Shown here in pieces: positions 5,272-6,196 of a DNA stretch of 6,196 nucleotides. The DNA is from an uncultured Sphingomonadales bacterium (GTDB lineage Bacteria > Pseudomonadota > Alphaproteobacteria > Sphingomonadales > Sphingomonadaceae), in NCBI GenBank assembly GCA_903958285.1, contig CAJBSR010000500.1, positions 1 through 6,196 on the forward strand, given 5' to 3'. The notes under the pieces are model-generated. The model was not told where the DNA came from. It saw only the letters and a program-made list of their open reading frames with translations, and made no database searches. Both the position numbers and the translations under genes were made by a program. The first letter of the stretch is position 1; each line of letters opens with the position of its first letter.

Positions 5272-6196
5272 ATGTTGCGCAAGGGAATTTTGCTGTCAGC
5301 CGCGGCTGGATTGATGGCGACCGCACCGGCCGCTGCTGCGCCGGATTATGCCGGAGCAATCAAGGCAGATTATGACAAGTCGCTCGGCGCCTTGTGGGAT
5401 CACTTTCACCGCAACCCGGAACTGTCGTTCCGCGAGTTCAACACGGCGGCTCGAATGGCGAAGGAGCTTCGCGCCGTGCCGGGCATGGTCGTCACCGAAA
5501 AGGTCGGCCAGACGGGCGTCGTCGGCGTGCTCAAAAACGGGGATGGCCCGGTCGTCCTTGTCCGCGCGGACATGGATGGTCTTCCTGTTGAGGAAAAATC
5601 GGGCCTCGCCAATGCCTCAAAGGCCCGACAGATCGGCATTGATGGCGTCGAAAATCCGGTCATGCATGCCTGTGGCCATGACGTGCATATCACGTCGATG
5701 GTCGGCACCGCACGGCAGCTGGCGGCTATGAAGGACCGGTGGAAAGGCACAGTCCTGTTCATCGTCCAGCCCGCTGAAGAACGCGTCGGTGGCGCAGCGG
5801 CGATGCTGAAGGACGGCCTCTACACCCGCTTCCCCAAGCCAGATTATGCTGTTGCCTTCCATGTTGCGGCCGAACTTCCGACAGGCCACATTGCTGCGGC
5901 AGAGGGCATCCAATATTCATCCGCTGACAGCGTCGACATCAAGGTCAACGGCATCGGCACGCACGGGGCCGCCCCGCATCTCGGCAAGGACCCCATCTAC
6001 ATCGCCTCCCAAATTGTGGTTGCGCTGCAGGGAATTATCAGCCGGGAAAAGGGCCCGCTTGAACCAGGCGTCATTACAGTCGGGGCGTTCCACTCAGGGA
6101 CCAAGCACAACATCATCTCGGATCAAGCCAACCTTCAAGTGACTGTCCGCGCGAACAGCCGCGAAACACGCGACCTGTTGATTGATTCGATCAAGC
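5272..6196 (+). CDS. Exported M20-family amidohydrolase, 3' end cut by window
   Basis: M20D-type amidohydrolases are di-metal enzymes that release the acyl group from N-acyl amino acids such as hippurate or auxin conjugates; the substrate here cannot be told. The 308 codons present begin with a signal peptide (residues 1-23, MLRKG, hydrophobic stretch, AAA-P), so the enzyme acts in the periplasm. Family motifs follow in order: HRNPELSFRE (46-55), VRADMDGLPVEE (97-108), the metal-binding MHACGHDVH (131-139, with C134 and H136), QPAEE (166-170, catalytic and metal-binding acidic pair), and FHV (196-198, H197). The lid domain follows from about 221 with the HGAAPH motif (231-236), then GTKHNIISDQA (276-286). 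The last metal-binding histidine near the C-terminus lies beyond the right edge. The family is usually 400-450 residues long, so about a quarter to a third is missing. It is transcribed away from the leftward operon. Confidence 0.95.
   Translation, partial: MLRKGILLSAAAGLMATAPAAAAPDYAGAIKADYDKSLGALWDHFHRNPELSFREFNTAARMAKELRAVPGMVVTEKVGQTGVVGVLKNGDGPVVLVRADMDGLPVEEKSGLANASKARQIGIDGVENPVMHACGHDVHITSMVGTARQLAAMKDRWKGTVLFIVQPAEERVGGAAAMLKDGLYTRFPKPDYAVAFHVAAELPTGHIAAAEGIQYSSADSVDIKVNGIGTHGAAPHLGKDPIYIASQIVVALQGIISREKGPLEPGVITVGAFHSGTKHNIISDQANLQVTVRANSRETRDLLIDSIK

Noticed and set aside
5114..5359. Minus-strand open frame of 81 codons overlapping the divergent gap
   Set aside because: It overlaps the amidohydrolase start, its ribosome binding site and the HhH gene start, and its sequence has no recognisable feature.

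Overview
The window looks like ordinary chromosomal DNA of a GC-rich alphaproteobacterium, most likely a member of the Sphingomonadales. This is inferred from the degenerate-LytM EnvC-type protein next to a CtpA protease, the short Coq7-type hydroxylase, and a small secreted protein with a GDEIIVCARRP motif that I associate with sphingomonads. Genus is not resolvable by eye.

Layout. Positions 1-168 hold little coding sequence: possibly the first 13 codons of a leftward gene cut by the left edge, and a candidate promoter for the tRNA. A complete tRNA-Pro(GGG) with encoded CCA lies at 169-245 (+). It converges on a six-gene leftward cluster running from 5129 down to 280. In transcription order the cluster is: a membrane-anchored Lys/Ala/Pro-rich protein with a C-terminal helix-hairpin-helix domain; an EnvC-like murein hydrolase activator; the S41 protease CtpA; the disulfide oxidoreductase DsbB; the demethoxyubiquinone hydroxylase Coq7; and a small secreted four-cysteine protein. 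The first two genes probably overlap, ctpA and dsbB are 8 nt apart, and dsbB and coq7 share ATGA, so most of the cluster is probably one operon. An 80-nt gap before ctpA may hold an internal promoter. Diverging from the cluster at 5272 (+) is an exported M20-family amidohydrolase, cut by the right edge.

How the genes fit together. Most products act at the cell envelope: EnvC and CtpA in peptidoglycan remodelling and periplasmic proteolysis, DsbB in disulfide formation. DsbB passes electrons to ubiquinone, whose synthesis needs Coq7, and the last gene encodes an exported protein with four cysteines that could be a Dsb client. The leading gene is the odd one: a histone-H1-like basic tail and a predicted DNA-binding domain, tethered to the inner membrane and probably translationally coupled to a division-associated hydrolase activator.

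I found no mobile element, CRISPR array, toxin-antitoxin pair or defence system. The most interesting material is the uncharacterised first and last genes of the operon and how their context suggests a job for each.
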